A stretch of 64,000 bases of DNA from Brenneria alni (GCF_003666245.1 NZ_MJLZ01000001.1:1-64000); one strand, 5' to 3'. Shown: positions 1 through 10,460, counted from the first letter of the stretch. Translations and numbers: made by a program. The notes: generated by a model from the sequence alone, not told the origin.

Positions 1-48
1 TCTCTCCAGGATATAAAAACGCAACTTTTCAGATTTTCATCTTATTTC

Positions 49-453
49 TTATTCTTTGCAAAGAGCAATATTTTTCACATATTTATTAGGATCCATCCAG
101 GATATTTTAGAACAGGTTTTATAACCTTGATTACTAAGTTCATATGATATATATATCGATGAAAACAAACCAACTACTGCACCAAAGATAAGCAGTTTAA
201 CCAAGCATTCCCCTAATTTATTATTGATCCTTACATGTTTGTTTTTTATGGAAGAATAAAAACAAACATATGAAAAATAGAATGACAAAGGTACTGCAAA
301 TATTATAAATCCAACTTTCCATGAAAAAGTAATTACATCCCTTGATTTAAAGAAATCTATGTATCCGCTTAAAGAAAACCAGCATCCCCAGCATGAAAGT
401 AGGAAAACCAATACTGCAAATGCACCAACTAATGGTCTATTTACTTTAACCAC
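49..453 (-). CDS. small multi-pass membrane protein, DUF1240-like, possible immunity protein
   Basis: A 134-residue protein with about three hydrophobic segments (near residues 9-30, 45-68 and 85-104) and a short cysteine-containing tail (TCSKISWMDP). It resembles, from memory, the DUF1240 family of small enterobacterial inner-membrane proteins; this was not checked. The start is GTG at 453 with a good Shine-Dalgarno (GGGGGAG) about nine bases upstream, lying inside the end of the preceding gene. The two frames overlap by 8 bp, so they are almost certainly co-transcribed and translationally coupled. A small membrane protein directly behind a protein with a membrane-inserting C-terminus is the usual layout of a pore-forming effector and its immunity protein. 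That role is inference. The base composition is clearly AT-richer than uvrA next door, which suggests acquisition. Confidence 0.6.
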   Translation of the reverse strand: MVKVNRPLVGAFAVLVFLLSCWGCWFSLSGYIDFFKSRDVITFSWKVGFIIFAVPLSFYFSYVCFYSSIKNKHVRINNKLGECLVKLLIFGAVVGLFSSIYISYELSNQGYKTCSKISWMDPNKYVKNIALCKE

Positions 454-1411
454 GACTGTATCTCCCCCAAGTATTAAAGAACTGATCGGGATGGTAAGGA
501 TAGTATTGTGATTTATATGAATTATGCGATTTTAAGTTTTTTATTATTGCTTCACTTACTTTATATTTATTATCTAACCAATATAATATTGCACTCACTA
601 AAACTCCTATGACAAATATACCCCCAGCAATAACAATAACGCTGGTTCCTGTGACCATCGCTGTGGTCGCTATCGTCTTTGCCATCCAAGCTACGCCAAT
701 AGATACCGCTAATTTTGCTGCATCCATGGTTAAATTAACAAAGAAATCGGTTAATGCATATTCATCTTTCAACAATAGCTCAATGGCTCGATAAGCGCCG
801 GAAAACACAATGCAGAATCTTGCTCCCGCCGCAATTCCGCTTTCAATGCCTTTCGTTCCTATTCCCATATCCAATATTTTTTGGTTATCGACTAAGTATT
901 TAGTGGCATCTAAATACTTCCTCACTCCTGGATAACCAGATAGCTTGATATACTTACTGCCATTCTTCCCAATATATTCCGTTGCCTGCACGCCAAATCC
1001 TTTCATCTCTATCACGATTCTGCTCACCGACACAGCTTCTGCAATATTCCCGGCAAACGACGAGGCGGGATCGGTGCAGGCAAAGAGGGCTGTTTTCCAC
1101 GACTGATTAGGGTTTGGCGTACACAACGTTTTTAAAAAATATAATCCCTCTTGCTCAGTCAATATGGCATGAATGTTGTCATTATTTATTTCATTTAGTT
1201 GAGCATGTAATTTTTGATAGTTGATATCTACATGCTGTTTTTTAAAATCAAGATGATCTTCTAAACGATAGTCATCCTCAACAAATGTTCTTAAAACTGG
1301 ATCGTATTTCATAACCACCTCACTCCCTTGAATTTGACTTAAGTCAATAGCTATGTCTCCTGATACGAACACTGTAACGGAAAAATGATAATTTTCAAAT
1401 ATTGACGGCAC
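446..1411 (-). CDS. protein of unknown function with a C-terminal Gly-rich membrane hairpin (candidate pore-forming effector)
   Basis: A 321-residue protein that I do not recognise. The first ~180 residues are soluble and polar. Residues ~190-285 hold three hydrophobic stretches; the last two form a Gly/Ala/Val/Ile-rich hairpin (around GTSVIVIAGGIFVIGVLVSA), ending in a basic, tyrosine-rich tail. This resembles pore-forming toxin domains or type VI secretion effectors that act on membranes, but no PAAR, VgrG, Rhs or colicin receptor motif is visible. The start is GTG at 1411 with no convincing Shine-Dalgarno, and an in-frame TAA lies only 15 bases upstream. The N-terminus may therefore have been lost when the IS fragment beside it was inserted or decayed. 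It overlaps the downstream small membrane protein by 8 bp. It is AT-rich and lies outside the conserved backbone. Confidence 0.5.
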   Translation of the reverse strand: MPSIFENYHFSVTVFVSGDIAIDLSQIQGSEVVMKYDPVLRTFVEDDYRLEDHLDFKKQHVDINYQKLHAQLNEINNDNIHAILTEQEGLYFLKTLCTPNPNQSWKTALFACTDPASSFAGNIAEAVSVSRIVIEMKGFGVQATEYIGKNGSKYIKLSGYPGVRKYLDATKYLVDNQKILDMGIGTKGIESGIAAGARFCIVFSGAYRAIELLLKDEYALTDFFVNLTMDAAKLAVSIGVAWMAKTIATTAMVTGTSVIVIAGGIFVIGVLVSAILYWLDNKYKVSEAIIKNLKSHNSYKSQYYPYHPDQFFNTWGRYSRG

Positions 1412-1493
1412 CCAATTCGCAAATTTTTATTCAGCCCCAAAGCCTCTGTTACTTAAAGATATTACGGCTTAATGCCATCAATAATTCATTATT

Positions 1494-1592
1494 TTAGGCT
1501 GCGTTGCTCAATAAGCCATGTCGCTCAGGTAAATTACGCCACGGCGCACCGGAACAGAATACTCCAAACACCCATTGATGAGATTGCGGTGT
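1494..1592 (-). pseudogene. fragment of an IS5-family transposase
   Basis: Read on the minus strand, this segment encodes CSGAPWRNLPERHG in one frame. That is the N-terminal signature of IS5-family transposases (usually SGAPWRDLPERYG). The reading frame is closed by a TGA at 1593-1595 upstream and a TAA at 1494-1496 downstream, so only about 33 codons remain. No terminal inverted repeats or catalytic DDE region are visible, so the element is dead. Together with the AT-rich genes next to it, this marks the spot between uvrA and the two-gene unit as a site of past insertion. The rest of 1412-1793 shows no other gene. Confidence 0.6.
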
Positions 1593-1713
1593 TCAACATA
1601 AGGGTGACCGATTTTTTGCGGCTTTGTTATCCCATAATAAGTTTGCTTTATCGAATAACATTCAAAATACAGAAGGCGGCAACCACGGCGGATAATGCCA
1701 AGCCATTATTTAG

Positions 1714-1738
1714 GTTAAAGACCATCCCTACAGGATGG
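1714..1738 (-). terminator. probable uvrA terminator
   Basis: On the minus strand, 55 bases past the uvrA stop, a stem CCATCC/GGATGG with a five-base loop is followed by TCTTTAA. The stem is short and the T-run is imperfect, so this is a modest call based on position and shape. Confidence 0.45.
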
Positions 1739-1793
1739 CTTCAGGTGAATTTCATGCTGTATCCACATAGTTACCCTAGCTTACGGTTGAAGG

Positions 1794-4631
1794 TTACACA
1801 GGTTTACGCGCCAGCATTGGTTTCAGAAAACGTGCCGTATGTGATTGTTCACACTCAGCAATCGTTTCCGGCGTACCGGATACCAGAATTTCGCCGCCGC
1901 CGCTGCCCCCTTCCGGTCCCAGGTCGACAATCCAGTCTGCGGTTTTAATCACATCCAGATTATGTTCGATCACCACGATGGTATTGCCTTGATCGCGCAA
2001 TTGATGCAGAACCGCCAGTAATTGCTGAATATCGGCAAAATGCAGGCCGGTGGTCGGTTCATCCAGAATATACAATGTCTGCCCGGTGCCACGTTTCGAC
2101 AGCTCCCGCGCCAGCTTCACGCGCTGCGCCTCACCGCCGGATAGCGTAGTGGCGGATTGTCCCAGACGGATATACGACAGTCCGACGTCAACCAGGGTTT
2201 GCAGCTTACGCGCCAATGCCGGGATCGCATCAAAGAATTCTCGGGCATCTTCGATAGTCATATCCAGCACTTCATGAATGCCCTTGCCTTTATACTTAAT
2301 TTCCAGCGTTTCGCGGTTATAGCGTTTGCCCTTGCACTGATCGCACGGCACATAGATATCCGGCAGGAAATGCATTTCGACTTTGATGACCCCATCACCC
2401 TGACAGGCTTCACAACGACCGCCGCGTACGTTAAAACTGAAACGTCCGGGGTTGTAACCACGGGTACGTGATTCCGGCACACCGGCAAACAGTTCACGAA
2501 TCGGGGTAAAAATACCGGTATAGGTCGCCGGGTTGGAACGCGGCGTGCGGCCAATCGGGCTTTGGTCGATATCAATGACTTTATCGAAATGCTCCAGTCC
2601 CTGAATCTCACGGTAAGCTGCCGGTTCGGCCAGCGTGGCGCCATTAAGCTGACGCTGCGCCAGCGGGAATAAGGTGTCGTTAATCAGCGTGGATTTACCC
2701 GACCCGGACACCCCGGTCACACAGGTAAACAGCCCCACCGGCAACGTCAGCGTCACGTCTTTCAGATTATTGCCCTTTGCGCCAATCAGCTTCAGCACTT
2801 TGGTTGGGTCAGCGGGTACGCGCCGTTCAGGGACATCAATCTTACGTTTGCCGCAAAGGAACTGCCCGGTCAGCGATTCCGGCACCGCCATAATCTGTTC
2901 CATCGTCCCTTCCGCGACCACCTCACCGCCATGCACGCCCGCGCCGGGGCCGATATCAATCACATGGTCGGCGGCACGAATAGCATCTTCGTCATGCTCC
3001 ACCACAATCACGGTATTACCCAGATTACGCAGGTGGATCAGCGTTTCCAGCAGGCGTTCATTATCACGCTGATGCAGGCCGATAGAGGGTTCATCCAGCA
3101 CGTACATGACCCCAACCAACCCGGCGCCAATCTGGCTTGCCAGGCGAATACGCTGTGCCTCGCCGCCGGACAGGGTTTCCGCCGAACGCGACAGCGACAG
3201 GTAATTCAGCCCCACATTGACCAAAAACTTCAGCCGATCGCCAATTTCTTTCAGTACTTTTTCGGCAATCTGAGCACGCTGGCCGCTGAGTTTCATATTC
3301 TGGAAGAAACTCATCGCATGGCCGATGCTCATATCGGAAATCTGCGGCAGGGTAGTCTGTTCGACAAACACATGACGCGCTTCTTCACGCAAACGCGTAC
3401 CGCCACAACTGGCACAAGGACGATTGCTGATAAATTTCGCCAGTTCTTCGCGTACCGCACTGGACTCCGTCTCTTTATAACGGCGTTCCATATTATGCAG
3501 CACCCCTTCAAACGGGTGACGGCGCACCGAGGTATCGCCCCGGTCATTGATGTATTTAAACTCGACGTTTTCCTTACCTGAACCGTACAGAATCAGCTTT
3601 TGGACAGACTCGCTCAGGACGTCAAACGGGGCATCGACATCAAACTTGTAGTGCTCCGCCAGCGAGCGCAGCATCTGGAAATAATAGAAGTTACGACGAT
3701 CCCAGCCGCGGATCGCCCCTCCCGCTAAAGAGAGCTCCGCATTTTGTATTACGCGGGCCGGATCGAAAAATTGCTGAACCCCCAGACCATCGCAACTTGG
3801 GCAGGCGCCGGCGGGGTTATTGAACGAGAACATACGCGGTTCCAGCTCATGCATACTGTAACCACATACCGGGCAGGCAAAATTGGCGGAAAACAGCAAT
3901 TCGGGCACGGTCGGATCATCCATATCAGCCACCACCGCACTGCCACCGGACAACTCCAGCGCCGTTTCAAAAGACTCCGCCAGACGCTGTGCCAAATCGT
4001 CCCGCACTTTGAAACGATCGACGACGACTTCAATGGTGTGTTTTTTCTGCAACTCCAGTTTGGGCGGATCGGAAAGATCACACACTTCACCGTCAATACG
4101 CGCCCGGATATAACCCTGCGTCGCCAGATTTTCCAACGTTTTACTATGTTCGCCTTTGCGATCTTTCACCACCGGCGCCAGCAGCATCAGCCGCTTGCCT
4201 TCCGGTTGTGCCAGCACGTTATCCACCATCTGACTGACCGTCTGCGCATCCAGCGGCACGTCATGCCGCGGGCAGCGCGGCTCGCCGACGCGGGCAAACA
4301 GCAGGCGCAGGTAGTCGTGAATTTCGGTAATGGTGCCGACGGTGGAACGCGGGTTGTGCGAGGTGGACTTCTGTTCAATGGAAATGGCCGGCGACAACCC
4401 TTCGATATGATCGACGTCCGGCTTCTCCATCAACGACAAAAACTGACGCGCATAAGCAGAGAGTGACTCGACGTAACGCCGCTGCCCCTCGGCATACAAC
4501 GTATCAAACGCCAGCGATGACTTGCCTGAACCCGATAATCCAGTGATCACTATCAACTTGTCGCGGGGGATTATCAGATTGATATTCTTGAGATTATGAG
4601 TACGGGCACCACGAACTTCGATATTATCCAT
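1794..4631 (-). CDS. uvrA: excinuclease ABC subunit A
   Basis: UvrA is the damage-recognition ATPase of nucleotide excision repair. It works as a dimer in the cytoplasm and loads UvrB at DNA lesions. The 945-residue product is close to E. coli UvrA (940). It has two ABC ATPase halves: Walker A motifs GLSGSGKS near residue 31 and GVSGSGKS near 640, and two LSGGEAQR signatures. It also has zinc-binding CxxC pairs (CPVCGY...CPSC near 253-283, CEACQG...CDQC near 740-765). The ATG at 4631 gives the expected N-terminus [17 protein letters not shown]. It is divergent from ssb, and a LexA box lies 163 bases upstream of its start, so SOS induction is expected as in E. coli. Confidence 0.97.
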   Translation of the reverse strand: MDNIEVRGARTHNLKNINLIIPRDKLIVITGLSGSGKSSLAFDTLYAEGQRRYVESLSAYARQFLSLMEKPDVDHIEGLSPAISIEQKSTSHNPRSTVGTITEIHDYLRLLFARVGEPRCPRHDVPLDAQTVSQMVDNVLAQPEGKRLMLLAPVVKDRKGEHSKTLENLATQGYIRARIDGEVCDLSDPPKLELQKKHTIEVVVDRFKVRDDLAQRLAESFETALELSGGSAVVADMDDPTVPELLFSANFACPVCGYSMHELEPRMFSFNNPAGACPSCDGLGVQQFFDPARVIQNAELSLAGGAIRGWDRRNFYYFQMLRSLAEHYKFDVDAPFDVLSESVQKLILYGSGKENVEFKYINDRGDTSVRRHPFEGVLHNMERRYKETESSAVREELAKFISNRPCASCGGTRLREEARHVFVEQTTLPQISDMSIGHAMSFFQNMKLSGQRAQIAEKVLKEIGDRLKFLVNVGLNYLSLSRSAETLSGGEAQRIRLASQIGAGLVGVMYVLDEPSIGLHQRDNERLLETLIHLRNLGNTVIVVEHDEDAIRAADHVIDIGPGAGVHGGEVVAEGTMEQIMAVPESLTGQFLCGKRKIDVPERRVPADPTKVLKLIGAKGNNLKDVTLTLPVGLFTCVTGVSGSGKSTLINDTLFPLAQRQLNGATLAEPAAYREIQGLEHFDKVIDIDQSPIGRTPRSNPATYTGIFTPIRELFAGVPESRTRGYNPGRFSFNVRGGRCEACQGDGVIKVEMHFLPDIYVPCDQCKGKRYNRETLEIKYKGKGIHEVLDMTIEDAREFFDAIPALARKLQTLVDVGLSYIRLGQSATTLSGGEAQRVKLARELSKRGTGQTLYILDEPTTGLHFADIQQLLAVLHQLRDQGNTIVVIEHNLDVIKTADWIVDLGPEGGSGGGEILVSGTPETIAECEQSHTARFLKPMLARKPV

Positions 4632-4794
4632 TCACACACTTCCCGGAATAAACACAGTTTTGCATCATCTCACTGGCGGAGACAACCGGTACGAAACGTG
4701 CAATTATGGCACAAAAAAAACGTCAGGAACGTTTTTTAACGCCGCCTGCAACGGCCCGCAAAGGGGATAGGCAGGGATAGCCCGCCATCAAAAA

Positions 4795-4814
4795 AGCTGA
4801 ATGAATATACAGTA
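4795..4814. promoter_or_regulatory. LexA (SOS) box between uvrA and ssb
   Basis: The core CTGAATGAATATACAG (4797-4812) is CTG-N10-CAG with an AT-rich middle, matching the LexA consensus. It occupies the same place as the SOS box shared by uvrA and ssb in E. coli. Around it, 4849-4854 TTGATT and 4872-4877 TAGATA (17-base spacing) could form a promoter for ssb; that pair is a weaker call. Confidence 0.88.
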
Positions 4815-4940
4815 TCTGATGCAAGCGTTGCAATCCGCGTATTCATTTTTGATTCAGCCTCGCAGGTATGATAGATACTTTTATCATGCTAAAATCGATC
4901 GTTTATACTCATATAAATTGATTCATCAGGAGACACGGGC

Positions 4941-5486
4941 ATGGCCAGCAGAGGCGTTAACAAAGTTATTCTTGTCGGAAATTTGGGGCAAGACCCGGAA
5001 GTCCGCTATATGCCGAATGGCGGTGCTGTCGCCAACATCACGCTGGCCACATCCGAAACCTGGCGTGACAAGCAAACTGGCGAACAGAAAGAGAAAACCG
5101 AATGGCACCGCGTTGTGCTGTTTGGCAAACTGGCCGAAGTCGCGGGTGAATACCTGCGCAAAGGCTCTCAGGTTTACATTGAAGGTTCATTGCAAACCCG
5201 TAAATGGACCGATCAGGCAGGCGTAGAAAAATACACCACCGAGGTGGTGGTCAACATTGGCGGCACTATGCAAATGCTGGGCGGTCGTCAAGGTGGCGGC
5301 GCACCCGCGGGTGGCGGCGCGGGCGGACAGCAGTCCGGCAGTTGGGGCCAACCTCAACAGCCGCAGGGTGGCAATCAGTTCAGCGGCGGCGCTCAACAAC
5401 CGCAGCCGTCGCGCCCCGCACAGAACAACGCGCCGGCCGCTGGCAACGAACCGCCGATGGACTTTGATGACGACATTCCGTTCTAA
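4941..5486 (+). CDS. ssb: single-stranded DNA-binding protein
   Basis: SSB coats single-stranded DNA during replication, recombination and repair and recruits partners through its C-terminal tip. The product has 181 residues (E. coli 178). It shows an OB-fold over about residues 1-113 ([19 protein letters not shown]), a Gly/Gln/Pro/Asn-rich linker over 114-170, and the acidic tip MDFDDDIPF that binds DNA repair enzymes. The ATG at 4941 follows CAGGAG. It is divergent from uvrA across the LexA box. No clear rho-independent terminator follows; instead there is a hairpin-rich stretch before the next gene. Confidence 0.98.
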   Translation: MASRGVNKVILVGNLGQDPEVRYMPNGGAVANITLATSETWRDKQTGEQKEKTEWHRVVLFGKLAEVAGEYLRKGSQVYIEGSLQTRKWTDQAGVEKYTTEVVVNIGGTMQMLGGRQGGGAPAGGGAGGQQSGSWGQPQQPQGGNQFSGGAQQPQPSRPAQNNAPAAGNEPPMDFDDDIPF

Positions 5487-5540
5487 GTGCTATTTTTTAT
5501 TTGAAAATCAATTGGTTAATTCAATCCATTGAGTTAATCA

Positions 5541-5720
5541 CAGGCTTGGAACGCCTATTGCGAGCCTGACTGTTCCTTACCCGGTAATGGGTTTGAACCT
5601 CGAAAGAGGGAGGGAAGTGTAGCAGTCGGGAAAAGGCTGGTTGCGGGGAAATAACCTACTTTGCGCCAGCCATTGCAAGCCCCATAGGGTTAAGCCTGAT
5701 TGCCCACAAAACTCGGCAAT
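5541..5720. other. hairpin-rich intergenic stretch, candidate structured RNA
   Basis: The 318 bases between ssb and the IclR gene contain no convincing gene but an unusual run of short perfect inverted repeats. These are CAGGCT 5541-5546 / AGCCTG 5563-5568, ACCC 5579-5582 / GGGT 5589-5592, CCTC-GAAA-GAGG 5598-5609 (a GNRA-type tetraloop), GGCTGG 5635-5640 / CCAGCC 5666-5671, and ATTGCC 5699-5704 / GGCAAT 5715-5720. I do not recognise a known RNA family. It could be a small RNA, the 3' region of the ssb transcript, or the leader of the xynR-like gene. Confidence 0.3.
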
Positions 5721-5804
5721 GTCAACCGTGGCAAATTGATTTACCCTGACTGACGTAGTACCATTCGAAAATTCGCCTATCCCTCATAAGCAGTTGGTTT
5801 TTCT

Positions 5805-6563
5805 ATGCCAATCATCCAGTCGGTAGAACGCGCCTTACGTATTTTGGACCTTTTCGACGAATACAACGTTGAAATCAAAATTACCGATATCAGCACCCAA
5901 ATGGGTTTACATAAAAGTACGCTGCACTCCTTGTTGAAAACGTTGCAGGTAGCGGGTTACATCGATCAAAACCGTGAAAACGGCAAATACCGGTTAGGTA
6001 TGAAGCTGGTCGAACGCGGTAATCTGGTAGTGAACTCCATTGATATTCGTGAAAAAGCGCGCAGCTATCTGTTGGATCTGGCGTCACAAACCGGTCAAAC
6101 CACACACCTCGCCATCCTTGATGGCAAAGAAGGGGTATACATCGATAAAGTAGAAGGGAAACTGGCCGTCATTACATTTTCACGCATTGGTCGGCGTTTG
6201 CCTGTTCACGCGACGGCGATTGGTAAAGTTTTACTGGCGTTCAACCCTGAAAATGAAATCAACGCGCTGTTACAAGACTATGAATTTACACAGCAAACAC
6301 CCAACACTATCCTTGATCGGGAAACCTACCTGAAAGCGCTGGAATCTGTACGCCAGCATGGTTATGCGCTGGATAATCAGGAAAATGAACAGGGCGTGAG
6401 ATGTATTTCAGTGCCCATCTGGAACCATGCGCGTCGTACTATCGCGGCAATCAGTATGTCGACACTGACCAACCGCGTTTCCGATACAGAATTCAACGAC
6501 TACATTGTGTTGCTGAAAGCCGCATCCAAAGAACTATCCCAACGTCTTGGTTACGAAGGCTGA
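5805..6563 (+). CDS. xynR: IclR-family regulator, XynR (YagI/YjhI)-like
   Basis: A 252-residue IclR-type regulator. It has an N-terminal winged helix-turn-helix (residues ~5-65, with TDISTQMGLHKSTLHSLLKTL) and a C-terminal GAF-like effector domain (~80-245, with GRRLPVHATAIGKVLLAF). The sequence closely follows recalled E. coli YagI/XynR, which controls xylonate catabolism (for example MPIIQSVERALRILDLF and NEQGVRCISVPIWNHARR). It converges with the permease gene, and the remaining xylonate genes lie beyond that, so it most likely regulates the whole cluster and responds to xylonate or 2-keto-3-deoxyxylonate. A candidate operator sits upstream of the aldolase gene at 11561-11579. The start ATG at 5805 is supported by family alignment; its Shine-Dalgarno is weak. 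Confidence 0.85.
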   Translation: MPIIQSVERALRILDLFDEYNVEIKITDISTQMGLHKSTLHSLLKTLQVAGYIDQNRENGKYRLGMKLVERGNLVVNSIDIREKARSYLLDLASQTGQTTHLAILDGKEGVYIDKVEGKLAVITFSRIGRRLPVHATAIGKVLLAFNPENEINALLQDYEFTQQTPNTILDRETYLKALESVRQHGYALDNQENEQGVRCISVPIWNHARRTIAAISMSTLTNRVSDTEFNDYIVLLKAASKELSQRLGYEG

Positions 6564-6570
6564 GATTGCT

Positions 6571-6598
6571 GCTCTGGCATGGCTTGTCATACCAGAGC
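6571..6598. terminator. shared hairpin between convergent xynR-like and yjhF-like genes
   Basis: An 11-base stem with one mismatch (GCTCTGGCATG 6571-6581 / CATACCAGAGC 6588-6598) and a six-base loop sits in the 42-base gap between two convergent stop codons. There is no T-run on either side, so it may stop or stabilise transcripts rather than act as a classic rho-independent terminator. Confidence 0.5.
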
Positions 6599-6605
6599 AA
6601 CACCG

Positions 6606-7952
6606 TCAAACCACCATATTCAGCAGTAAAATAAAGGCCAGACCGAAAATAGAAACCAGCGTCGACAATAACGTCCAGGTCGCAAAGGTTTCTTTCATCG
6701 TCAATCCGAAATACTCTTTTATCATCCAGAACCCCGCATCATTGACATGAGAGGCGATCGCACTACCCGCCCCTGTCGCCAACGTCACCAAAGCCAGATT
6801 AGCGTGACTTTGCGCCAGCGTCGGTATCACCAGCCCGGCGGTGGAAATGGCCGCGACGGTGGCAGAACCCAAAGAAACACGCAGAATAGCCGCGACGCCC
6901 CAGGCAAGCAGAATAGGCGAAGCCGAAGTGCCGGAAAACAGTTCGGCGACATATTTCCCCACGCCACCATCTATCAGCACCTGTTTGAATGCACCACCAC
7001 CACCAATGATCAGCAACATCATCCCGATACCGGCAGCCGCGGAACTGCATGAGGACATCAGATCTTTCACCGCAATATGCCGGGCCAACCCCATCGAATA
7101 GATGGCGAACAGCAAGGAGATAATCATTGCGACCGATGCGTCACCCAGAAATTTGATAATGCCGGTGAACAGATTATCGGGTACGCCGATTTCCTGCTGA
7201 ACCATCGACACCAGTGTGGCAATCGACATCAATATGACCGGCAACATGGCGGTAAACAGGCTGATGCCAAACCCTGGCGTGTCTTCCAGTCGAAAGGTTT
7301 TCTGCATACCGAGGGAATCAATATTCCCGACTTTGCTGAAACCTTCCGGGACAATTAATTTTGCCACTTTATTGAATAGCGGGCCGCAAATTACCACCGT
7401 CGGCGCACCGACTATAATGCCGTAAAATAATACCGTTCCGATATCTGCGCCATATTCACCCGCAATCATCGTGGGGCCAGGATGCGGCGGAAGAAAACCG
7501 TGAGTAACCAGCAAGGCGGAAATCATTGGAATGCCCAAATGCAGAATGGAAACATTTAATTGCCGTGACATGGTGAACAGGATGGGAATCAGCAATACCA
7601 ATCCCACTTCAAAAAAGAGTGCAATCCCGACAATAAACGACGCAATCACCACGGCCCATTGAATATGGCGTTCGCCAAATCGATTAATCAACGTTACTGC
7701 GATACGGTGCGCGCCACCGGCATCAGCGATTAATCGCCCTAACATGGCACCCACGCCAAAAATAAGCGCAATGTGGCCTAATGTTCCGCCTAACCCTTTC
7801 TCAATGGACTTCACGACACCGTTGAGCGGGATGCCCAACGCCAGCGCAACGCCAAAAGCGACAATGAGCAGGGAAACAAACGTATTTAACTTTAACTTCA
7901 TGATTAAAATAAGCAGGAAAAAAATCCCGATACAGACAATAAGTAAAGGCAT
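6606..7952 (-). CDS. yjhF: GntP-family sugar-acid permease (YjhF-like), probable xylonate transporter
   Basis: A 448-residue inner-membrane protein with about 12-14 hydrophobic segments throughout. It has GntP-family features: an N-terminal [22 protein letters not shown], the segment [16 protein letters not shown], and the conserved [11 protein letters not shown] near residue 158. GntP proteins import gluconate and related aldonates with protons. In E. coli the family member yjhF sits beside the xylonate dehydratase and aldolase genes yjhG and yjhH, so D-xylonate or a similar pentonate is the likely substrate here. It is the last of the three catabolic genes in transcription order but lies 534 bases after yjhG, so it probably has its own promoter in the gap. 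Confidence 0.85.
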   Translation of the reverse strand: MPLLIVCIGIFFLLILIMKLKLNTFVSLLIVAFGVALALGIPLNGVVKSIEKGLGGTLGHIALIFGVGAMLGRLIADAGGAHRIAVTLINRFGERHIQWAVVIASFIVGIALFFEVGLVLLIPILFTMSRQLNVSILHLGIPMISALLVTHGFLPPHPGPTMIAGEYGADIGTVLFYGIIVGAPTVVICGPLFNKVAKLIVPEGFSKVGNIDSLGMQKTFRLEDTPGFGISLFTAMLPVILMSIATLVSMVQQEIGVPDNLFTGIIKFLGDASVAMIISLLFAIYSMGLARHIAVKDLMSSCSSAAAGIGMMLLIIGGGGAFKQVLIDGGVGKYVAELFSGTSASPILLAWGVAAILRVSLGSATVAAISTAGLVIPTLAQSHANLALVTLATGAGSAIASHVNDAGFWMIKEYFGLTMKETFATWTLLSTLVSIFGLAFILLLNMVV

Positions 7953-8178
7953 ATCAGCAACTCCGGTTTTTTATATTATTAAAGGTAAGGTGCATTTCTG
8001 TTATTTATCATTTCCCTGGTGACGAATCATATTCCCCCTGCAATAAAATATATTTCTCTTTTAGTCGATATATACCTCACGGATTTCAAAGTGCAGCGGC
8101 GGCCCTAATGGAGAAAAATAACACAGCCAATACACTTTAAATTTAAAAGACAATAAATATAAATACGAACGCCATTAA

Positions 8179-8380
<202 letters not shown>

Positions 8381-8412
8381 AAAGGCGCAGTTATTCATTG
8401 CATATTACCGCC

Positions 8413-8427
8413 TGTATAATTTATACA
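8413..8427. promoter_or_regulatory. AT-rich palindrome in the yjhF-yjhG gap
   Basis: TGTATAA-T-TTATACA is a perfect 7-base inverted repeat, followed by two copies of CGGTAAT (8431-8437 and 8462-8468). It lies upstream of the permease gene and just downstream of yjhG. It could be an operator or part of a promoter for yjhF; it does not match the palindrome at 11561. Confidence 0.35.
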
Positions 8428-8486
8428 AATCGGTAATACACAACATCACATTATTTCCAATTCGGTAATTATCTTTTTATTTTTTG

Positions 8487-10460
8487 CTATTCACCATTAT
8501 TTAATGCTTTCACACCCGCCTGTAATACTTCGATAATTTTATCGGTATCGTAAATACAACCTTTCCAGGTTCCGCCGCTGGCCGCCTGTAAGGCTGCCCA
8601 TAAACGGGTGTCATCAGGTAATTCAGGATGAGGGCGCAAATCAGGATGGGCTTCACGTTTTGCCAGCACTTCAGCGGCGACATCCGGCGTCAGCGGCTGT
8701 TGCTCGCTGCCGATAAAATTAATCGACCCCGACAATTTCCGGCGATCGATGATAATTTCAATCACATCGTCATCACGCAGCTTGCCAATCGGCCCGCCAA
8801 CCAACGCTTCAGGCCCCACATGCCCGACACAGGCGCCGGTGGAAACGCCGGAAAAACGGGCATCGGTAATCAGCGAGACGTATTTGCCATAAGGTAAATG
8901 TTTCAGCGCCGAGGTAACCTGATACGTCTCCTCCATGCCGGTCCCCGACGGCCCTCCGCCGATGATCACCATGATGTCGCCCTTGTGCACATGGCCTTGT
9001 TTAATCGCTTTAATCGCCAGTTCTTCCGAAGTAAAGACGCGGGCTTTCCCGGTATGCCGGTAAATACCCTCTTCCCCCACCACCGAGTCGTCTATCGCCG
9101 TCGATTTAATAACCGATCCTTCCGGGGCAATATTGCCCACAGGGAAGGTAATCGTCGATGTCAAACCTCTGGCGCGGGCCTGCGTCGGATTCATGATCAC
9201 TTCATCAGGGTGAATGCCGTCCAACTCTTGCAAACGCTCGCGGAATATTTTACGCCGCTGCGAATTTTCCCACCATGCCAGGTTTTCACCCAACGTTTCA
9301 CCGGTAACGGTCAGCGCGTCTTCATGCAACAGCCCTAATGCACGCAGATGCAGCATCACTTCGGGTACGCCGCCAGCCAGAAACGCACGCACGGTAGGAT
9401 GATAAACCGGGCCGTTAGGCAATACGCTGACCAGACGCGGAACCCGGCGATTGATAGCAGTCCACTGATCGACACCGGGAACCTGACACCCTGCGGCATG
9501 GGCAATGGCTGGAATATGCAGCAGCAGATTGGTTGAACCGCCAAAAGCGGCGTGCACCGTCATTGCATTCTCAATCGCCTTATCGGTCAGAATATCGCGT
9601 GTCGTCAACCCTTTACGTTCCAGTGTCAGCACCGCCCGCGACGACTGGCGAGCAATCTCCAGCCAGACTTCCTGCCCTGACGGCGCCAGCGCAGAATGCG
9701 GTAACGCCAGCCCCAGCCCTTCGGCCACTACCTGTGACGTTCCTGCCGTACCGAGAAACTGGCATCCACCACCGGGTGATGCACATGCCCGGCAACCCAG
9801 CATCGCGGCGTCTTCCAGCGTCAGGTCGTGATTGGCGAAACGCGCCCCGATAGTCTGTACCTTGCCCGCATCCTCGCCGTGCGTGGGCGGCAGCGTGGCG
9901 CCGCCGGGAACGATGATTGTCGGCAGAGAACGCATGGATGCCAGCGCAATCATCATCGCAGGTAATCCTTTATCGCAGGTCGCGACGCCAATCACAGCTT
10001 TGCGGGTGGGAAGAGAACGAATCAGACGACGAAAAACCATTGCGGCATCATTACGGTACGGCAGGGAATCAAACATCCCGGTGGTGCCTTGAGAGCGCCC
10101 ATCACAGGGATCGCTGATATAGCCGGCAAACGGTACGCCGCGATGAAGCGCAATTTCTTCGGCGGCGGCGCGCATTTGTAAACCGATTTCCCAGTGACCG
10201 GTATGGTAGCCCAATGCCACTGGCGTGCCATCCGCATCACGAATGCCACCCTGTGTGCCAAGAATCAACACCTCACTGCCCAATAACTTATTCGGGTCCC
10301 AACCCATCCCGGCATTGAGCGTCAGGCCAAAAATATGGCCGCTCGGCGAATCTATCAGCATTTCCGGCGTCAGCGGCAGTGCCCCCTGAGGCCCTGCGGC
10401 GTGAGTATGAATATCATAGACCTGCGCATTGTCTTGATTAAAAATAGTATTAATAGACAT
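8487..10460 (-). CDS. yjhG: D-xylonate dehydratase (YjhG/YagF type, IlvD/Edd family)
   Basis: Predicted to dehydrate D-xylonate to 2-keto-3-deoxy-D-xylonate in the cytoplasm using an iron-sulfur cluster and Mg. The 657 residues match the YjhG/YagF length (655). Cluster ligands expected in the family are visible: [13 protein letters not shown] near residue 163 and [15 protein letters not shown] near 230. The C-terminal domain carries [21 protein letters not shown] and GHVGPEA. It lies 81 bases behind the aldolase gene on the same strand, so the two form an operon. The alternative, another pentonate or hexonate dehydratase of the same family, cannot be excluded from sequence, but the neighbours favour xylonate. 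Confidence 0.88.
   Translation of the reverse strand: MSINTIFNQDNAQVYDIHTHAAGPQGALPLTPEMLIDSPSGHIFGLTLNAGMGWDPNKLLGSEVLILGTQGGIRDADGTPVALGYHTGHWEIGLQMRAAAEEIALHRGVPFAGYISDPCDGRSQGTTGMFDSLPYRNDAAMVFRRLIRSLPTRKAVIGVATCDKGLPAMMIALASMRSLPTIIVPGGATLPPTHGEDAGKVQTIGARFANHDLTLEDAAMLGCRACASPGGGCQFLGTAGTSQVVAEGLGLALPHSALAPSGQEVWLEIARQSSRAVLTLERKGLTTRDILTDKAIENAMTVHAAFGGSTNLLLHIPAIAHAAGCQVPGVDQWTAINRRVPRLVSVLPNGPVYHPTVRAFLAGGVPEVMLHLRALGLLHEDALTVTGETLGENLAWWENSQRRKIFRERLQELDGIHPDEVIMNPTQARARGLTSTITFPVGNIAPEGSVIKSTAIDDSVVGEEGIYRHTGKARVFTSEELAIKAIKQGHVHKGDIMVIIGGGPSGTGMEETYQVTSALKHLPYGKYVSLITDARFSGVSTGACVGHVGPEALVGGPIGKLRDDDVIEIIIDRRKLSGSINFIGSEQQPLTPDVAAEVLAKREAHPDLRPHPELPDDTRLWAALQAASGGTWKGCIYDTDKIIEVLQAGVKALNNGE

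Noticed and set aside
1472-1948. 158-codon plus-strand frame across the IS relic and the uvrA end
   Set aside because: It runs antisense into uvrA and has no family features; the minus strand of the first part carries the transposase signature instead.
2931-3581. long frames antisense to uvrA, and similar ones opposite acnB, yjhG, aceE and aceF
   Set aside because: They mirror GC-rich codon periodicity of the true genes and encode low-complexity His/Arg/Gln-rich sequences.
4801-5226. 141-codon frame overlapping ssb
   Set aside because: It overlaps ssb in another frame and begins in the LexA box; a shadow frame.
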